A stretch of 64,000 bases of DNA, taken from NCBI GenBank assembly GCA_903901915.1, contig CAIUSV010000068.1, forward strand, positions 62,001 through 126,000, written 5' to 3'. A program made the translations under genes and the position numbers. The stretch is from an uncultured Rhodospirillaceae bacterium (GTDB taxonomy: Bacteria > Pseudomonadota > Alphaproteobacteria > Rhodospirillales > Magnetospirillaceae). The notes under the pieces are model-generated. The model worked only from the letters and a program-made list of their open reading frames with translations. It was not told the DNA's origin and searched no databases. Below, one piece after another: positions 9,448-18,566 of the stretch; position 1 is the stretch's first letter; the number at the start of each line of letters is the position of its first letter.

Positions 9448-12252
9448 CTACCGCGTCGCCCGGTCCAGCAGGTAGGCGATCCCCCGGTAAGGCACGCCGG
9501 CATGGTCGGCCAGACCGATTTCGCAGGTGCGGTTCGACGAGTATCCCGCCTCGCAACCCGCCGGCACCTGGGGGGACAGCCCCTTCAGCGCGTGGTCGTT
9601 GAGTTCGGGGGTGGTGAAGCCCTTGTCGCCGGCAAAGCCGCAGCAGACGATGCCGTCGGGGGTGGTGACGCTGGCGGCGCAGGCCTTGGCCAAGCCGGCC
9701 ATCTTGCCGTCCAGTCCCATCTTGCGGGCGCCGCAATTGAGGTGGAGCAGCACCGGCTCGGTCTGCTTGCGCGGCGTCAGCCGGGGCAGGACGGCGTCGT
9801 GGAGGAATTCCACCGAATCCAGCACCGGCAGGCGGTCGCCAAGGAAGGTGCGCATTCGCCAGGTGCAGGTCGAGGCGTCCATGACGATGGGCAGCCGACC
9901 GTTGTCACTGGCCTTGGCCAACGCCGCTTCCAGCTCGGCGGCCTTGGCGTCGGCGGTGGCCTGCAATCCCTTGCTCTCGAACGCCTGACCACAGCACAGG
10001 CCGTCGAGGCCTTCGGGATAGATCACGGCAAAGCCGGCCCGCGCCAGCAGCCGTGTCATCACCGTCGGCAGCGATTCGGCTTCGGGGTCGCCAACCGCCG
10101 GCCCCATGGCCCGCGCGGCGCAGGTGGGGAAATAGACTACCCGATCGCCTCCGGCCGTGGCGGCAGCCGCCTCGAACGCGGCGGCCGAGGGCAGTGCCTT
10201 GCCGATTTGCGGCACCCGTCCGCCGGTGATCCGCCGCGCCGCCCCGGCCAGCGCCGCGGTGGTGCCCGGTCCCGCCGCCTTGCTGACCAGCGCCGCCAGT
10301 CCCAGTCCGAACCGGGTGGCGGCCATGGCGCCGCCGTAATGCCTGGCCGCCCAATCGCCCACCGCGCGTGCCATCGGCCCGCGCCGACGACCGCGCAGCA
10401 GCTTTATCAGCTTGCCGGTCTCGATTCCCACCGGGCAGGCGGTGGCGCATAGGCCGCAGGCGGCGCAGGTGTCGATGCCCTGATAGTCGTACTGTGCGCG
10501 CAATTCGGTCGCCGCCTCGCCTCCCGCCGCCCGGCGCGAGATTTCCCGCCACGAGGTGATGCGCTGGCGGGGCGACAGGGTCAGGCCGTGGCTGGGACAC
10601 ATGCGTTCGCAGAAGCCGCATTCGATGCAGGTATCGACCAGGGTGTCGGCGGCCGGCAGCGGCTTGAGGTTTTCCAGATGGGCCTTGGGGTTGGTGTCGA
10701 GCAGCACGCCGGGATTGAGCAGGTTGCGGGGATCGAGCAAACGCTTGATCTCCCACATCAGCCGGGTGGCGTCGTGGCCCCATTCCATCTCGACGAACGG
10801 CGCCATGTTGCGGCCGGTGCCGTGTTCCGCCTTGAGGCTGCCGTCGTATTTCCTCACCACCAGCTCGCACACCTCGTCCATGAAGCGGGCGTAGCGCTCG
10901 ACCTCGGCCTTGATGCCGAAATCCTGGGTGAAGACGAAGTGCAGGTTGCCGTCCAGGGCATGGCCGAAGATGATGGCCTCGTGATAGCCATGCTTGCGGC
11001 AAAGCAGTTCCAGATCGACGGTGGCGTCGGCCAGAGCGGCGATGGGAAAGGCGACGTCCTCGATGATGACGGTGGTGCCCACCGGCCGCACCGCGCCCAC
11101 CGCCGGGAACAGGCCCTTCCTGATCTTCCACAGCTTGCCGTATTCGGCGGCGTCGGTGGTGAAGGCGGGCGGGGCCAGGGTGGTAACACCGGCAACCACC
11201 TGATTGATGGCGGCGATGTTGGCGTCCAAGGCCGCCGCGCTCTCGCCCCGGGTCTCCACCAGCAGGGCGGTGACGCCCTCGGCGAGGCCGCGGATTTCAC
11301 CCGGCATGCCGGGCTTGTCCTCGACCGAACGCAACGAGGCGCGGTCCATCAGCTCGACCGCCGAAACCGGCGCCGATTTCAGCAGCGCCACCGTGCGGCA
11401 GGCTTCGGCGATATCGGGGAACAGCAGCAGGGCGCTGGCCTTGTCGGCATGTTCGGGTACGGTGCGGTAAGTGATTTCGGCGATGAAGCCCAGGGTGCCT
11501 TCCGAGCCGATCATCAGATGCTGGAGGATGTCCAGCGGATCGACGAAGTCCACCAGGGCGTTGAGGCTGTAGCCGGTGGTGTTCTTGATGGCGAACTTGC
11601 GGCGGATACGTTCGCGCAGGATGTCATCGCCCCGTACCCGGCGGCCCATGGCGTCGAGGGTGGACAACAGCCCGGCATGCGAGGCGCGGAACGCGGCGAC
11701 GCTGGCGGCATCGCCGGTATCGACCAGGGTGCCGTCGGCCAGCACCAGCCGCATCGAGGTCAGCGTCTGGTAGGAATTGTCGGCGGTGCCGCAACACATG
11801 CCGCTGGCGTTGTTGGCGGCGATACCGCCGATCTTGCAGGAATCGATGCTGGCCGGGTCGGGACCGATCTTGCGGGCGAAGGCGGCGAGCCGGCGGTTGG
11901 CCTCGGCGCCGATGACGCCGGGTTGCAGGCGGATGGCGTCGCCGCCCTGTTCGACCGTCGCCTTGTTCCAGCCGCCGCCCAGGATCATCAACACCGAGTC
12001 GCTGACCGCCTGGCCCGACAGCGAGGTGCCGGCGGCGCGGAAGGTGACGGGGGCGCCATGGCGGCGGCAGGCGGCCAGCAGGCCCACCACCTCGGTCTCG
12101 TCGGCGACCTGGGCCACCACCTGGGGAACCAGGCGGTAGAAACTGGCGTCGGTGCCGTAGGCCAAACGGCGCAGCGGATCGGTGATCAGCCGCTCGGCCG
12201 GCATGACGCCGACCAGATCACGGATCAGGGCGGGATAGTCGACATGTGACAT
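9448..12252 (-). CDS. dld: FAD/Fe-S D-lactate dehydrogenase (Dld-II type)
   Basis: Large membrane-associated D-lactate:quinone oxidoreductase of 934 residues. The order is a PCMH-type FAD domain (VTFRAAGTSLSGQAVSD, then IGGIAANNASGMCCGT), an FAD-oxidase C-terminal domain (IIFGHALDGNLHFVF; LKAEHGTGRNMAPFVEMEWG), two 4Fe-4S motifs (CIECGFCERMCP and CAACGLCATACP), and CCG-type cysteine-rich segments near the end (LDGLCCGQAFESKG; LLHLNCGARKMG; VCCGFAGDKG). This matches the fused Dld-II of Shewanella-type lactate loci rather than glycolate oxidase GlcD. ATG at 12250-12252 gives MSHVDYPALIRDL. It is the distal gene of the lut cluster, 5 nt after lutC. Confidence 0.92.
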   Translation of the reverse strand: MSHVDYPALIRDLVGVMPAERLITDPLRRLAYGTDASFYRLVPQVVAQVADETEVVGLLAACRRHGAPVTFRAAGTSLSGQAVSDSVLMILGGGWNKATVEQGGDAIRLQPGVIGAEANRRLAAFARKIGPDPASIDSCKIGGIAANNASGMCCGTADNSYQTLTSMRLVLADGTLVDTGDAASVAAFRASHAGLLSTLDAMGRRVRGDDILRERIRRKFAIKNTTGYSLNALVDFVDPLDILQHLMIGSEGTLGFIAEITYRTVPEHADKASALLLFPDIAEACRTVALLKSAPVSAVELMDRASLRSVEDKPGMPGEIRGLAEGVTALLVETRGESAAALDANIAAINQVVAGVTTLAPPAFTTDAAEYGKLWKIRKGLFPAVGAVRPVGTTVIIEDVAFPIAALADATVDLELLCRKHGYHEAIIFGHALDGNLHFVFTQDFGIKAEVERYARFMDEVCELVVRKYDGSLKAEHGTGRNMAPFVEMEWGHDATRLMWEIKRLLDPRNLLNPGVLLDTNPKAHLENLKPLPAADTLVDTCIECGFCERMCPSHGLTLSPRQRITSWREISRRAAGGEAATELRAQYDYQGIDTCAACGLCATACPVGIETGKLIKLLRGRRRGPMARAVGDWAARHYGGAMAATRFGLGLAALVSKAAGPGTTAALAGAARRITGGRVPQIGKALPSAAAFEAAAATAGGDRVVYFPTCAARAMGPAVGDPEAESLPTVMTRLLARAGFAVIYPEGLDGLCCGQAFESKGLQATADAKAAELEAALAKASDNGRLPIVMDASTCTWRMRTFLGDRLPVLDSVEFLHDAVLPRLTPRKQTEPVLLHLNCGARKMGLDGKMAGLAKACAASVTTPDGIVCCGFAGDKGFTTPELNDHALKGLSPQVPAGCEAGYSSNRTCEIGLADHAGVPYRGIAYLLDRATR

Positions 12253-12257
12253 GGGGG

Positions 12258-12908
12258 CTACTCCCGTCCGATCACCAGGACGATCAATTCCTTGGGGCCA
12301 TGGACGCCGTAGGCCAGCGTCTGCTCGATGTCGGCGGTCTTGCTGGGGCCGGACACCAGGATCGCGTTGGTCGGCATGCCGCCGGCCCAGCCCTGGGCCG
12401 CCATGGTCGCGGCCAGACTGTCGGTGATGGTGTCTTCTTCCACCAGCACGACATGGATGGGCGGCAGCAGGCTCATCAGCCGGGGCTCGTCGGCGTCGGG
12501 CCACAGCACCAGCGCGCCGGTCTGGGCGATGCCGCCACGGGCGGTGGTCACCGCCGCTTCCGCGTCGTGAACCAGCACCGATTTCATCTCTTCGATGCCA
12601 CGGTCATAGGGCAGCAGCCGGGGCGCGGCGGCGCCGGCCCAGTCGGCGGCCAGTTGCTTGCCGGTGGCGGTGCCGGGGGCATAGAGCATCGCCGACACCC
12701 CCTTGTCCGCCAGGATGCGGCGCAGGAGCGAAGGCCAGTCGGCCCGCGTCACCTCGTGAACATCGGCGTGCGAGGCTTCCAGCATCTTGCGGAACTTGTC
12801 CTTGCGGCCGTCGCCATAGCTGGGCGGCGACCAGTCGGGACGCTCGGGCAGGGGCCGCGCGGGGGCGGCGCGGAGGCGCGACAGGATGCGGGATTTGGCA
12901 TCACTCAT
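12258..12908 (-). CDS. lutC: L-lactate utilisation protein LutC (LldG)
   Basis: LUD-domain subunit of the LutABC (LldEGF) L-lactate oxidising complex, 216 residues. The core has GIAQTGALVLWPDADEPRLM followed by SLLPPIHVVLVEEDTI, the ligand-binding loop common to LutB and LutC, then GPSKTADIEQTLAYGVHGP, the conserved end of the domain. The start MSDAKSRILSRL at 12906-12908 overlaps the lutB stop by 8 nt, so the genes are translationally coupled. LutC has no Fe-S motif of its own and is needed, with LutA and LutB, for growth on L-lactate in Bacillus and Shewanella. Confidence 0.92.
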   Translation of the reverse strand: MSDAKSRILSRLRAAPARPLPERPDWSPPSYGDGRKDKFRKMLEASHADVHEVTRADWPSLLRRILADKGVSAMLYAPGTATGKQLAADWAGAAAPRLLPYDRGIEEMKSVLVHDAEAAVTTARGGIAQTGALVLWPDADEPRLMSLLPPIHVVLVEEDTITDSLAATMAAQGWAGGMPTNAILVSGPSKTADIEQTLAYGVHGPKELIVLVIGRE

Positions 12909-14337
12909 CGGAGAACCCCTTCTCACGGGCCAGTTGATGAAGGCTCTTGGCGGCGAATTTCGGCTTGGTCCGCACGCTGGTCCACTGCTTCAGCATGGGC
13001 AGCGAGTCCGGCATCAGGTTGCCGACCAGTCCCATGGCCCAGGTGGCGAGGCCATAGACCAGCGGCGAGGCGTACATGGTCTTCCAGCCGGCCCAGCCCA
13101 GGGTTTCGGCGGCGGAACGGCCGCTGCCGCCGCCCTTGACCCCGGCGGTGGCCGACGGTCGCACCGCCTCGGTGCGCAGCCGCACCAAGATGTCGGGAAT
13201 GGGGATCTCCACCGGGCAGACGTCGGCGCAGGCGCGGCATAGCGTCGAGGCGTGCGGCTGGTCGCCGGCGCAGTCGAGGCCCTCGATCTGCGGCGTCAGG
13301 ATCTTTCCGATCGGGCCGGGATAGGTGAAGGTATAGGTGTGACCACCCACCCGGGTATAGACCGGGCAGTGGTTCATGCAGGCGGCGCAGCGGATGCAGC
13401 GCAGGGTGTCGCCCAGTTCGGTGTCGCCGTAGACCCGCGACCGGCCGCTGTCCAGCAGCACCAGATGTACCGCCTGGGGGCCGTCCTTCTCGCCCGGCTT
13501 GCGGGGCGAACTGATCATGTTGACATAGGTGGTGATGGGCTGGCCGGTGGCCGAGCGCGGCAGCAGCGACAGCAGCGGCGCCACGTCGTCGAGTTTTTCC
13601 AGCACCTTCTCGATGCCGGTCACCGCGATGTGCAGCGGCGGCAGGGTGGTGGACAGCCGGCCGTTGCCCTCGTTCTCGATCAGCACCAGGGTACCGGTCT
13701 CGGCGATGGCGAAGTTGACACCGGAAATGCCTGCGTCGGCATCGGCGAAGCAGCCCCGCAACGCCTTGCGCGCGGCGGCGGTCAGTTCGTCGACATTTTC
13801 GGTGTAGACTTGGCCCTCGATCTTCTCGGCGAACAGCTCGGCGATCTCGCCCTTGTTCTTGTGGATGCAGGGCATGACGATGTGGCTCGGCGCCTCGCCG
13901 GCCAACTGGATGATGTATTCGCCCAGGTCGGATTCCACCGCGGTGATGCCGTGGGCCTCAAGATGGGCGTTGAGGTGCATCTCCTCGGTGACCATGGACT
14001 TGCCCTTGATCACCCGTTTCGCCCCGGCCTTCATCAGGATGCCGAGAACGATGGCGTTGGCCTCCTCGGTGGTTTCCGCCCAATGGACCTGGATGCCGTT
14101 GGCGGTGCAGCGGGCGTCGAGTTGCTCCAGCAGCTCGGGCAGCCGGGCCAGGGCGCGGGCGCGATTGGCGGCGCCGCGGGCGCGCAAGGATTTCCACTCG
14201 TCGGGATCGGCGAACTGGATGGCGCGCTTGGCCATCAGCCCGTCCATGGCGCGGCGGAAATTGGCCCGCAGCTTGGGATCGTTGAGGGCGACGTGGGCCT
14301 TGCCCCCGAAATCCGATTTCTTGGCTTCAGCGGCCAT
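12901..14337 (-). CDS. lutB: Iron-sulfur L-lactate utilisation protein LutB (LldF)
   Basis: Core subunit of the L-lactate dehydrogenase complex, 478 residues. The N-terminal LUD domain (GAKRVIKGKSMVTEEMHLN; FAIAETGTLVLIENEGNGR) is followed by two ferredoxin-like clusters, CIRCAACMNHCPVY and CRACADVCPVEIPI, and by a short C-terminal helical domain. The Fe-S clusters probably pass electrons from lactate to the quinone pool. The gene overlaps both neighbours (11 nt with lutA, 8 nt with lutC), which points to a single tightly coupled transcript. Confidence 0.93.
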   Translation of the reverse strand: MAAEAKKSDFGGKAHVALNDPKLRANFRRAMDGLMAKRAIQFADPDEWKSLRARGAANRARALARLPELLEQLDARCTANGIQVHWAETTEEANAIVLGILMKAGAKRVIKGKSMVTEEMHLNAHLEAHGITAVESDLGEYIIQLAGEAPSHIVMPCIHKNKGEIAELFAEKIEGQVYTENVDELTAAARKALRGCFADADAGISGVNFAIAETGTLVLIENEGNGRLSTTLPPLHIAVTGIEKVLEKLDDVAPLLSLLPRSATGQPITTYVNMISSPRKPGEKDGPQAVHLVLLDSGRSRVYGDTELGDTLRCIRCAACMNHCPVYTRVGGHTYTFTYPGPIGKILTPQIEGLDCAGDQPHASTLCRACADVCPVEIPIPDILVRLRTEAVRPSATAGVKGGGSGRSAAETLGWAGWKTMYASPLVYGLATWAMGLVGNLMPDSLPMLKQWTSVRTKPKFAAKSLHQLAREKGFSDE

Positions 14338-15085
14338 GGCAGCGCTCCAGCAGGAATTCGGCGATGTGGCGGGGGCGCAAGCGCTTGGCCGCCTTCTCGA
14401 TGGCGCCGCCGATGTTCATCAGGCAGCCGCAATCACCGGATACCACCTGGGTGGCGCCGGTCGCCTCGATCGAAGCGACCTTGTCGGTGACCATGGCGGC
14501 CGAAATTTCCGGCTGCTTGACCGAAAAGGTGCCGCCGAAGCCGCAGCATTCCGCCTCGCGCGGGTTCTCGACCAAGGTGACGTTGGTCAACTGGCGCAGC
14601 AGCGCCTTGGGCTGGTCCACCACCCCCATCTCGCGTTGGGAATGGCACGAGCCGTGCCAGGTGATGGTTACCGGTTCGCCCCGGTCCACCAGCCGGACGT
14701 CCAGCACCTCGACCAGGAATTGGGTCAGCTCGAACACCCGTTTCGAGAACGCCACCGCCCTGGCGTGATCGGGATCGCCCTCGAACAGCTCGGGATAATG
14801 AGTCTTCATCATCCCGGCGCACGATCCCGACGGCACCACGATGGGCCAATCGCCGGGGAAGGCGTCAAGCTGAAGGCGGGCGACGGCGCGGGCCTCGTCC
14901 TGGTAGCCGTTATTACGAGCCGGCTGGCCGCAACAGGTCTGCTTTTGCGGGAACACCACCTTGAGGCCTTCGCGCCGCAACAGCTCCATCCCCGCCATGC
15001 CGGCATCGGGATAGAACAGGTCGATCAGGCAGGTGCCGAAGAAGTAGACGGAGTGCGGCCGCTGGGGTCGGGGGGAGTCGGTCAT
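14327..15085 (-). CDS. lutA: CCG-domain L-lactate utilisation protein LutA (LldE)
   Basis: A 252-residue protein with two cysteine-rich CCG domains, as in heterodisulfide reductase HdrB and glycolate oxidase GlcF. Visible motifs are VYFFGTCLIDLF, QKQTCCGQPARNNGY, VTITWHGSCHSQRE, EAECCGFGGTFS and VVSGDCGCLMNIGG. These cysteines likely ligate an unusual 4Fe-4S cluster. It is the first gene of lutA-lutB-lutC-dld, 84 bp downstream of the LldR-like gene on the same strand. Confidence 0.93.
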   Translation of the reverse strand: MTDSPRPQRPHSVYFFGTCLIDLFYPDAGMAGMELLRREGLKVVFPQKQTCCGQPARNNGYQDEARAVARLQLDAFPGDWPIVVPSGSCAGMMKTHYPELFEGDPDHARAVAFSKRVFELTQFLVEVLDVRLVDRGEPVTITWHGSCHSQREMGVVDQPKALLRQLTNVTLVENPREAECCGFGGTFSVKQPEISAAMVTDKVASIEATGATQVVSGDCGCLMNIGGAIEKAAKRLRPRHIAEFLLERCHGR

Positions 15086-15169
15086 GGGCGTTCCATCGGA
15101 CTTGGCCGGAACCGAGCGCCGGCGAGTTAATGGTTAGTCATATTTACCCGATAAGTAAAGTGGTAAAAT

Positions 15170-15775
15170 TTATTGTCCAGCCGATTCGCTGCGGTCGCCG
15201 GTTGGCCGCGGTCGCCCGGTGAGGTCGGACCCGGCCCGCCGCCGCAGGGCGACCTCGCGCCGCACGTCGGCGTGCTGCGCCTCGCGCAGCGCTTCCTCGG
15301 TGGACCAGATATGGGCCTCGGCCATGCTGCGTGCCGCCTCGGGGTTGCCGGCGGCGATGGCGTGCCAGATCGCCTGATGCTGGCGGCGGAAGCCGTCGCG
15401 CACACCCTTGCGCCGATAAAGGTCGGCGCGGTCATAGAACACGCCGCCCCGCAGCATCTCGAACACCCGGCGCATGACCTGGGCCATCACCTCGTTATGG
15501 GCGGCATCGTAGATGGCCAGGTGGAACTCGGCGTCGGCCAGTGCCTCCTTTTCGGGATCGTCGCCGTCATGGGCCCTTTCCAGGGTTTCGACGCAGGCCT
15601 TGAGGCGGGCGAGATCCTGTTCGGTCGCCCGTTCGGCGGCCAGCGCGGCGGCGTTGCCCGCCATCAGCCGGCGGAACTCGAAATAGTCGAAGACGGTCTC
15701 CGGGTGGGCTTGAAGCAGCCGCGCCAGGGGGTCGACGGCCGGTTCGGCTCCGGCCTTGCCGTTTGATCTGGTCAT
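15170..15775 (-). CDS. LldR-like FCD-domain protein lacking the GntR winged helix
   Basis: The sequence starts almost directly with the ligand-binding half of an FadR-subfamily GntR regulator: DPLARLLQAHPETVFDYFEF, then ATEQDLARLKACVETLERA, DAEFHLAIYDAAHNEVMAQV, and RRQHQAIWHAIAAGNPEAA with the metal-binding histidines. A complete LldR or PdhR would have about 70 more residues of winged-helix in front. Extending to the first possible start (TTG at 15859) adds 28 residues without HTH character, and only 182 bp remain before lctP. The position in the lactate locus points to lactate sensing, but it cannot bind DNA in the usual way. It may be a decayed gene or a specialised partner. The start codon is uncertain. 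Confidence 0.75.
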   Translation of the reverse strand: MTRSNGKAGAEPAVDPLARLLQAHPETVFDYFEFRRLMAGNAAALAAERATEQDLARLKACVETLERAHDGDDPEKEALADAEFHLAIYDAAHNEVMAQVMRRVFEMLRGGVFYDRADLYRRKGVRDGFRRQHQAIWHAIAAGNPEAARSMAEAHIWSTEEALREAQHADVRREVALRRRAGSDLTGRPRPTGDRSESAGQ

Positions 15776-15780
15776 GACCA
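15769..15780. promoter_or_regulatory. Perfect 12-bp palindrome at the FCD-protein start
   Basis: TGGTCATGACCA spans the presumed ATG of the LldR-like gene. The TGGT/ACCA half-sites match the general style of FadR/LldR/PdhR operators. Its role as an operator is inference; a chance palindrome over a Met codon cannot be excluded. Confidence 0.3.
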
Positions 15781-15883
15781 TAACAATAAGGCTGGAAATG
15801 GCGCCTTCCAACCCCGGAAAACGCGGGGTGGCGATTTTCCCATTTACATCTATGGCCAAACGGAGTTATCCACTCTGGCGGCA

Positions 15884-15902
15884 TGGTATAAAGTTTTTAC
15901 CA
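15884..15902. promoter_or_regulatory. Candidate LldR-type operator upstream of lctP
   Basis: A 19-bp inverted repeat, TGGTATAAA-G-TTTTTACCA, with 8 of 9 arm positions paired. It lies in the AT-rich divergent region about 55-75 bp before the lctP start. TGGT/ACCA arms are typical for GntR/FadR-subfamily lactate and pyruvate regulators. A related pair of TTTACC/GGTAAA arms (15,143-15,148 and 15,162-15,167) lies between the LldR-like gene and lutA. Confidence 0.45.
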
Positions 15903-15957
15903 CAATCAGCGACGCCGGCATCCAAGGGGTGCTCCGTCAGGACTCTAGGGAGGTAAT

Positions 15958-17601
15958 ATGCAACCTTGGATGCAGGTCTATGACCCGGCCGGAAATCTGT
16001 GGCTATCGTCACTGATCGCCGCCATTCCCATCATCTTCTTTTTCGTCGCCCTGGCGCTGCTGCGCATGAAGGGCCACGTCGCCGGCACCATCACGGTGTT
16101 GCTGGCCATGGCGGTGGGAGTGCTGTTCTATCACATGCCGGTGGCGGCGGCGGTGATGTCGGTGGTTCAGGGCTTCTTCTTCGGCCTGTGGCCCATCGCC
16201 TGGATCATCGTCGCGGCGGTGTTCCTCTATAAGGTCACCGTCAAGACCGGACAGTTCGAGATCATCCGTTCGTCGGTGGTGGCGATCACCGCCGACCAGC
16301 GTTTACAGATGCTGATGATCGGCTTCTCGTTCGGTGCCTTCCTGGAAGGCGCGGCGGGCTTCGGCGCGCCGGTGGCGATCACCGCCGCCCTGTTGGTGGG
16401 ATTGGGCTTCAACCCGCTCTACGCCGCCGGCCTCTGCCTGATCGCCAACACCGCCCCGGTGGCCTTCGGCGCCATGGGCATTCCGATCATCGTCGCCGGT
16501 CAGGTGTCGGGGCTGGACCCCTTCAAGATCGGCGCCATGGCCGGTCGCCAGCTGCCGCTGCTGTCGGTGGCGGTGCCGTTCTGGATCATCTTCATCATGG
16601 ACGGGACCAAGGGCATCCGCGAGACCTGGCCGGCCATCCTGGTGGCGGGCGTCAGCTTCGCCGTCGGCCAGTACTTCACGTCCAACTTCATCGGTCCCGA
16701 GCTGCCCGACGTCACCTCGGCGCTGATCAGCCTGGCCTGCATCACCGTCTTCCTGAAGTTCTGGAAGCCGAAGAACGTTTTCCGCTTCAAGGCCGAGGGC
16801 CAGGAGGAGAAGCACTCCCACGATTACACCTTCGGCCAGGTGATTCGGGCGTGGTCGCCCTTCCTGATCCTGACCGTCATGGTCAGCCTGTGGAGCCTGA
16901 AGTCGTTCAAGGCGATGTTCGCCAAGGGCGGCGAACTGGTCGCCACCAACATCAACTGGGAAGTGCCCTACCTCCACAATCTGGTGGCCAAGGTTCCGCC
17001 CATCGTTGCCGCCGCCAAGGCCGTTCCCGCCGTCTACACCCTCAATCTGGTGTCGGCCACCGGCACCGCCATCCTGATCGCCGCCATCATCTCGATCATC
17101 TTCCTGGGCCTCAAGGCGTCGGACGGCGTCAAGGTGTTCGGCGAGACCCTGAACGAGCTGAAGCGGCCGATCTACACCATCGGCTCGGTGCTGGCTTTCG
17201 CCTTCGTCGCCAACGCCTCGGGCCTGTCGACCACGCTGGCGCTGCTGCTGGCCGGGGCCGGCGACACCTTCCCGTTCTTCTCGCCGATCCTCGGCTGGCT
17301 GGGCGTGTTCCTGACCGGGTCGGACACCTCGTCCAACGCCCTATTCTGCGCCCTTCAGGCCACCACCGCCAACCAGATCGGGGTCAAGGATATCCTGTTG
17401 GTGGCCGCCAACACCACCGGCGGCGTCACCGGCAAGATGATCTCGCCGCAATCCATCGCGGTGGCCTGCGCCGCCGTGGGGCTGGTGGGTTCGGAATCGA
17501 ACCTGTTCCGCTTCACCCTCAAGCACAGCATCCTGATGGTGCTGGTGATCTGCGTCATCACCACCATCCAGGCCTACCTGCTGCCGGGAATGATCCCGTG
17601 A
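15958..17601 (+). CDS. lctP: L-lactate permease
   Basis: Inner-membrane lactate:proton symporter of the LctP/LldP/GlcA family, 547 residues with about 12-14 hydrophobic segments. Recognisable stretches are [20 protein letters not shown] and [20 protein letters not shown], both highly conserved in the family. [20 protein letters not shown] is the usual conserved motif near the end. The start is well supported by GGGAGGT at 15,948-15,954. It supplies lactate to the divergently transcribed lutABC-dld genes, and a GntR-type inverted repeat sits in the intergenic region. Confidence 0.95.
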   Translation: MQPWMQVYDPAGNLWLSSLIAAIPIIFFFVALALLRMKGHVAGTITVLLAMAVGVLFYHMPVAAAVMSVVQGFFFGLWPIAWIIVAAVFLYKVTVKTGQFEIIRSSVVAITADQRLQMLMIGFSFGAFLEGAAGFGAPVAITAALLVGLGFNPLYAAGLCLIANTAPVAFGAMGIPIIVAGQVSGLDPFKIGAMAGRQLPLLSVAVPFWIIFIMDGTKGIRETWPAILVAGVSFAVGQYFTSNFIGPELPDVTSALISLACITVFLKFWKPKNVFRFKAEGQEEKHSHDYTFGQVIRAWSPFLILTVMVSLWSLKSFKAMFAKGGELVATNINWEVPYLHNLVAKVPPIVAAAKAVPAVYTLNLVSATGTAILIAAIISIIFLGLKASDGVKVFGETLNELKRPIYTIGSVLAFAFVANASGLSTTLALLLAGAGDTFPFFSPILGWLGVFLTGSDTSSNALFCALQATTANQIGVKDILLVAANTTGGVTGKMISPQSIAVACAAVGLVGSESNLFRFTLKHSILMVLVICVITTIQAYLLPGMIP

Positions 17602-18491
17602 TCGACTGAACCCTCCAGCATCCCCTGATGCCGGATACCTGGCCCGGACGGTTTCCCGTCCGGGCCTTCTTTCTGTCCGGCCATCGCCCTGACCTCCGCC
17701 GGAGTCCGCCCGGCCCGGCGCAGCGCCGCCAGGGTCGTCGCCCCGTCGCGCTTGGCCAGCCGGCGGCCATGGTCGTCGAGCAGCAGGCGATGGTGGGCGT
17801 AGGCCGGGGTAGGCAGGCCCAGCAGCGCCTGCAACAGGCGATGAACGTGGGTGGCGGCAAACAGGTCATCGCCCCGGGTTACCAAGGTGACGCCTTGCCG
17901 CGCATCGTCGACGGTAACCGCCAGATGGTAGCTGGTCGGGGTATCCTTGCGCGCCAGCACCACGTCGCCGAACAGGTCCGGGCGAGCGGCGATCGTACCG
18001 ACGGTCCGGTCCAACCATTCCAGCCGTCCGGCCCGGGCGGTGGCGGCGGCCATGTCGAGGCGCAGGGCATAGGGCCTGCCGGCGGCGATGCGTTCGCTCC
18101 GCTCGCCCGGCGACAGGTCGCGGCACAGGCCGGGATAAAGCGGGCCGTCGGGGCCATGGGGGGCCTGACCGGCGGCGGCGATGTCCTTGCGGCTGCAAAA
18201 GCAGGGGTAAAGCAACCCTTCGCCGTCCAGACGGGCCAAGGCGGCGCAATAGTCGTCGAAATGCTCGGATTGGCGCCGGACCTCGCCGTCCCAATCCAAT
18301 CCCAGCCAGGCGAGGTCGTTCAGGATGGCGGCGGCGAACTCCGCCCGGCAGCGCCCGGCGTCGATGTCTTCGATGCGCAGCAGAAAACGGCCGCCGCCGC
18401 GTCGCGCCTCGGCGTGGGCGACCAGGGCGGCCGAGGCGTGGCCCAGATGCAGTTCGCCGGTGGGGCTGGGGGCGAAACGGGTGACGATCAC
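17574..18491 (-). CDS. gluQ: Glutamyl-Q tRNA(Asp) synthetase
   Basis: Truncated GluRS paralogue that attaches glutamate to queuosine-34 of tRNA-Asp; 305 residues, the normal length, with no anticodon-binding domain. Signatures are [20 protein letters not shown] (HIGH region), [10 protein letters not shown], the zinc site CFCSRKDI...YPGLC, and [12 protein letters not shown] in place of KMSKS. No ATG fits, so GTG at 18489-18491 is the likely start. The C-terminal about 35 codons run through the lctP terminator and overlap the lctP 3' end by 28 nt, an odd extension that may be non-essential. Confidence 0.9.
   Translation of the reverse strand: MIVTRFAPSPTGELHLGHASAALVAHAEARRGGGRFLLRIEDIDAGRCRAEFAAAILNDLAWLGLDWDGEVRRQSEHFDDYCAALARLDGEGLLYPCFCSRKDIAAAGQAPHGPDGPLYPGLCRDLSPGERSERIAAGRPYALRLDMAAATARAGRLEWLDRTVGTIAARPDLFGDVVLARKDTPTSYHLAVTVDDARQGVTLVTRGDDLFAATHVHRLLQALLGLPTPAYAHHRLLLDDHGRRLAKRDGATTLAALRRAGRTPAEVRAMAGQKEGPDGKPSGPGIRHQGMLEGSVDHGIIPGSR
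17641..17674 (+). terminator. Rho-independent terminator of lctP
   Basis: A perfect 11-bp GC-rich stem (GGCCCGGACGG / CCGTCCGGGCC) with loop TTTC, followed by TTCTTTCT. It lies 39 nt after the lctP stop and, unusually, inside the convergent gluQ frame. Confidence 0.85.
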
Positions 18492-18566
18492 GGCGGTACT
18501 TTGGACTGGTGTAAAAAAGCCATCATACCATAATGGCCCCAGCGTCCGAATCCGACAGGAGCCGTC

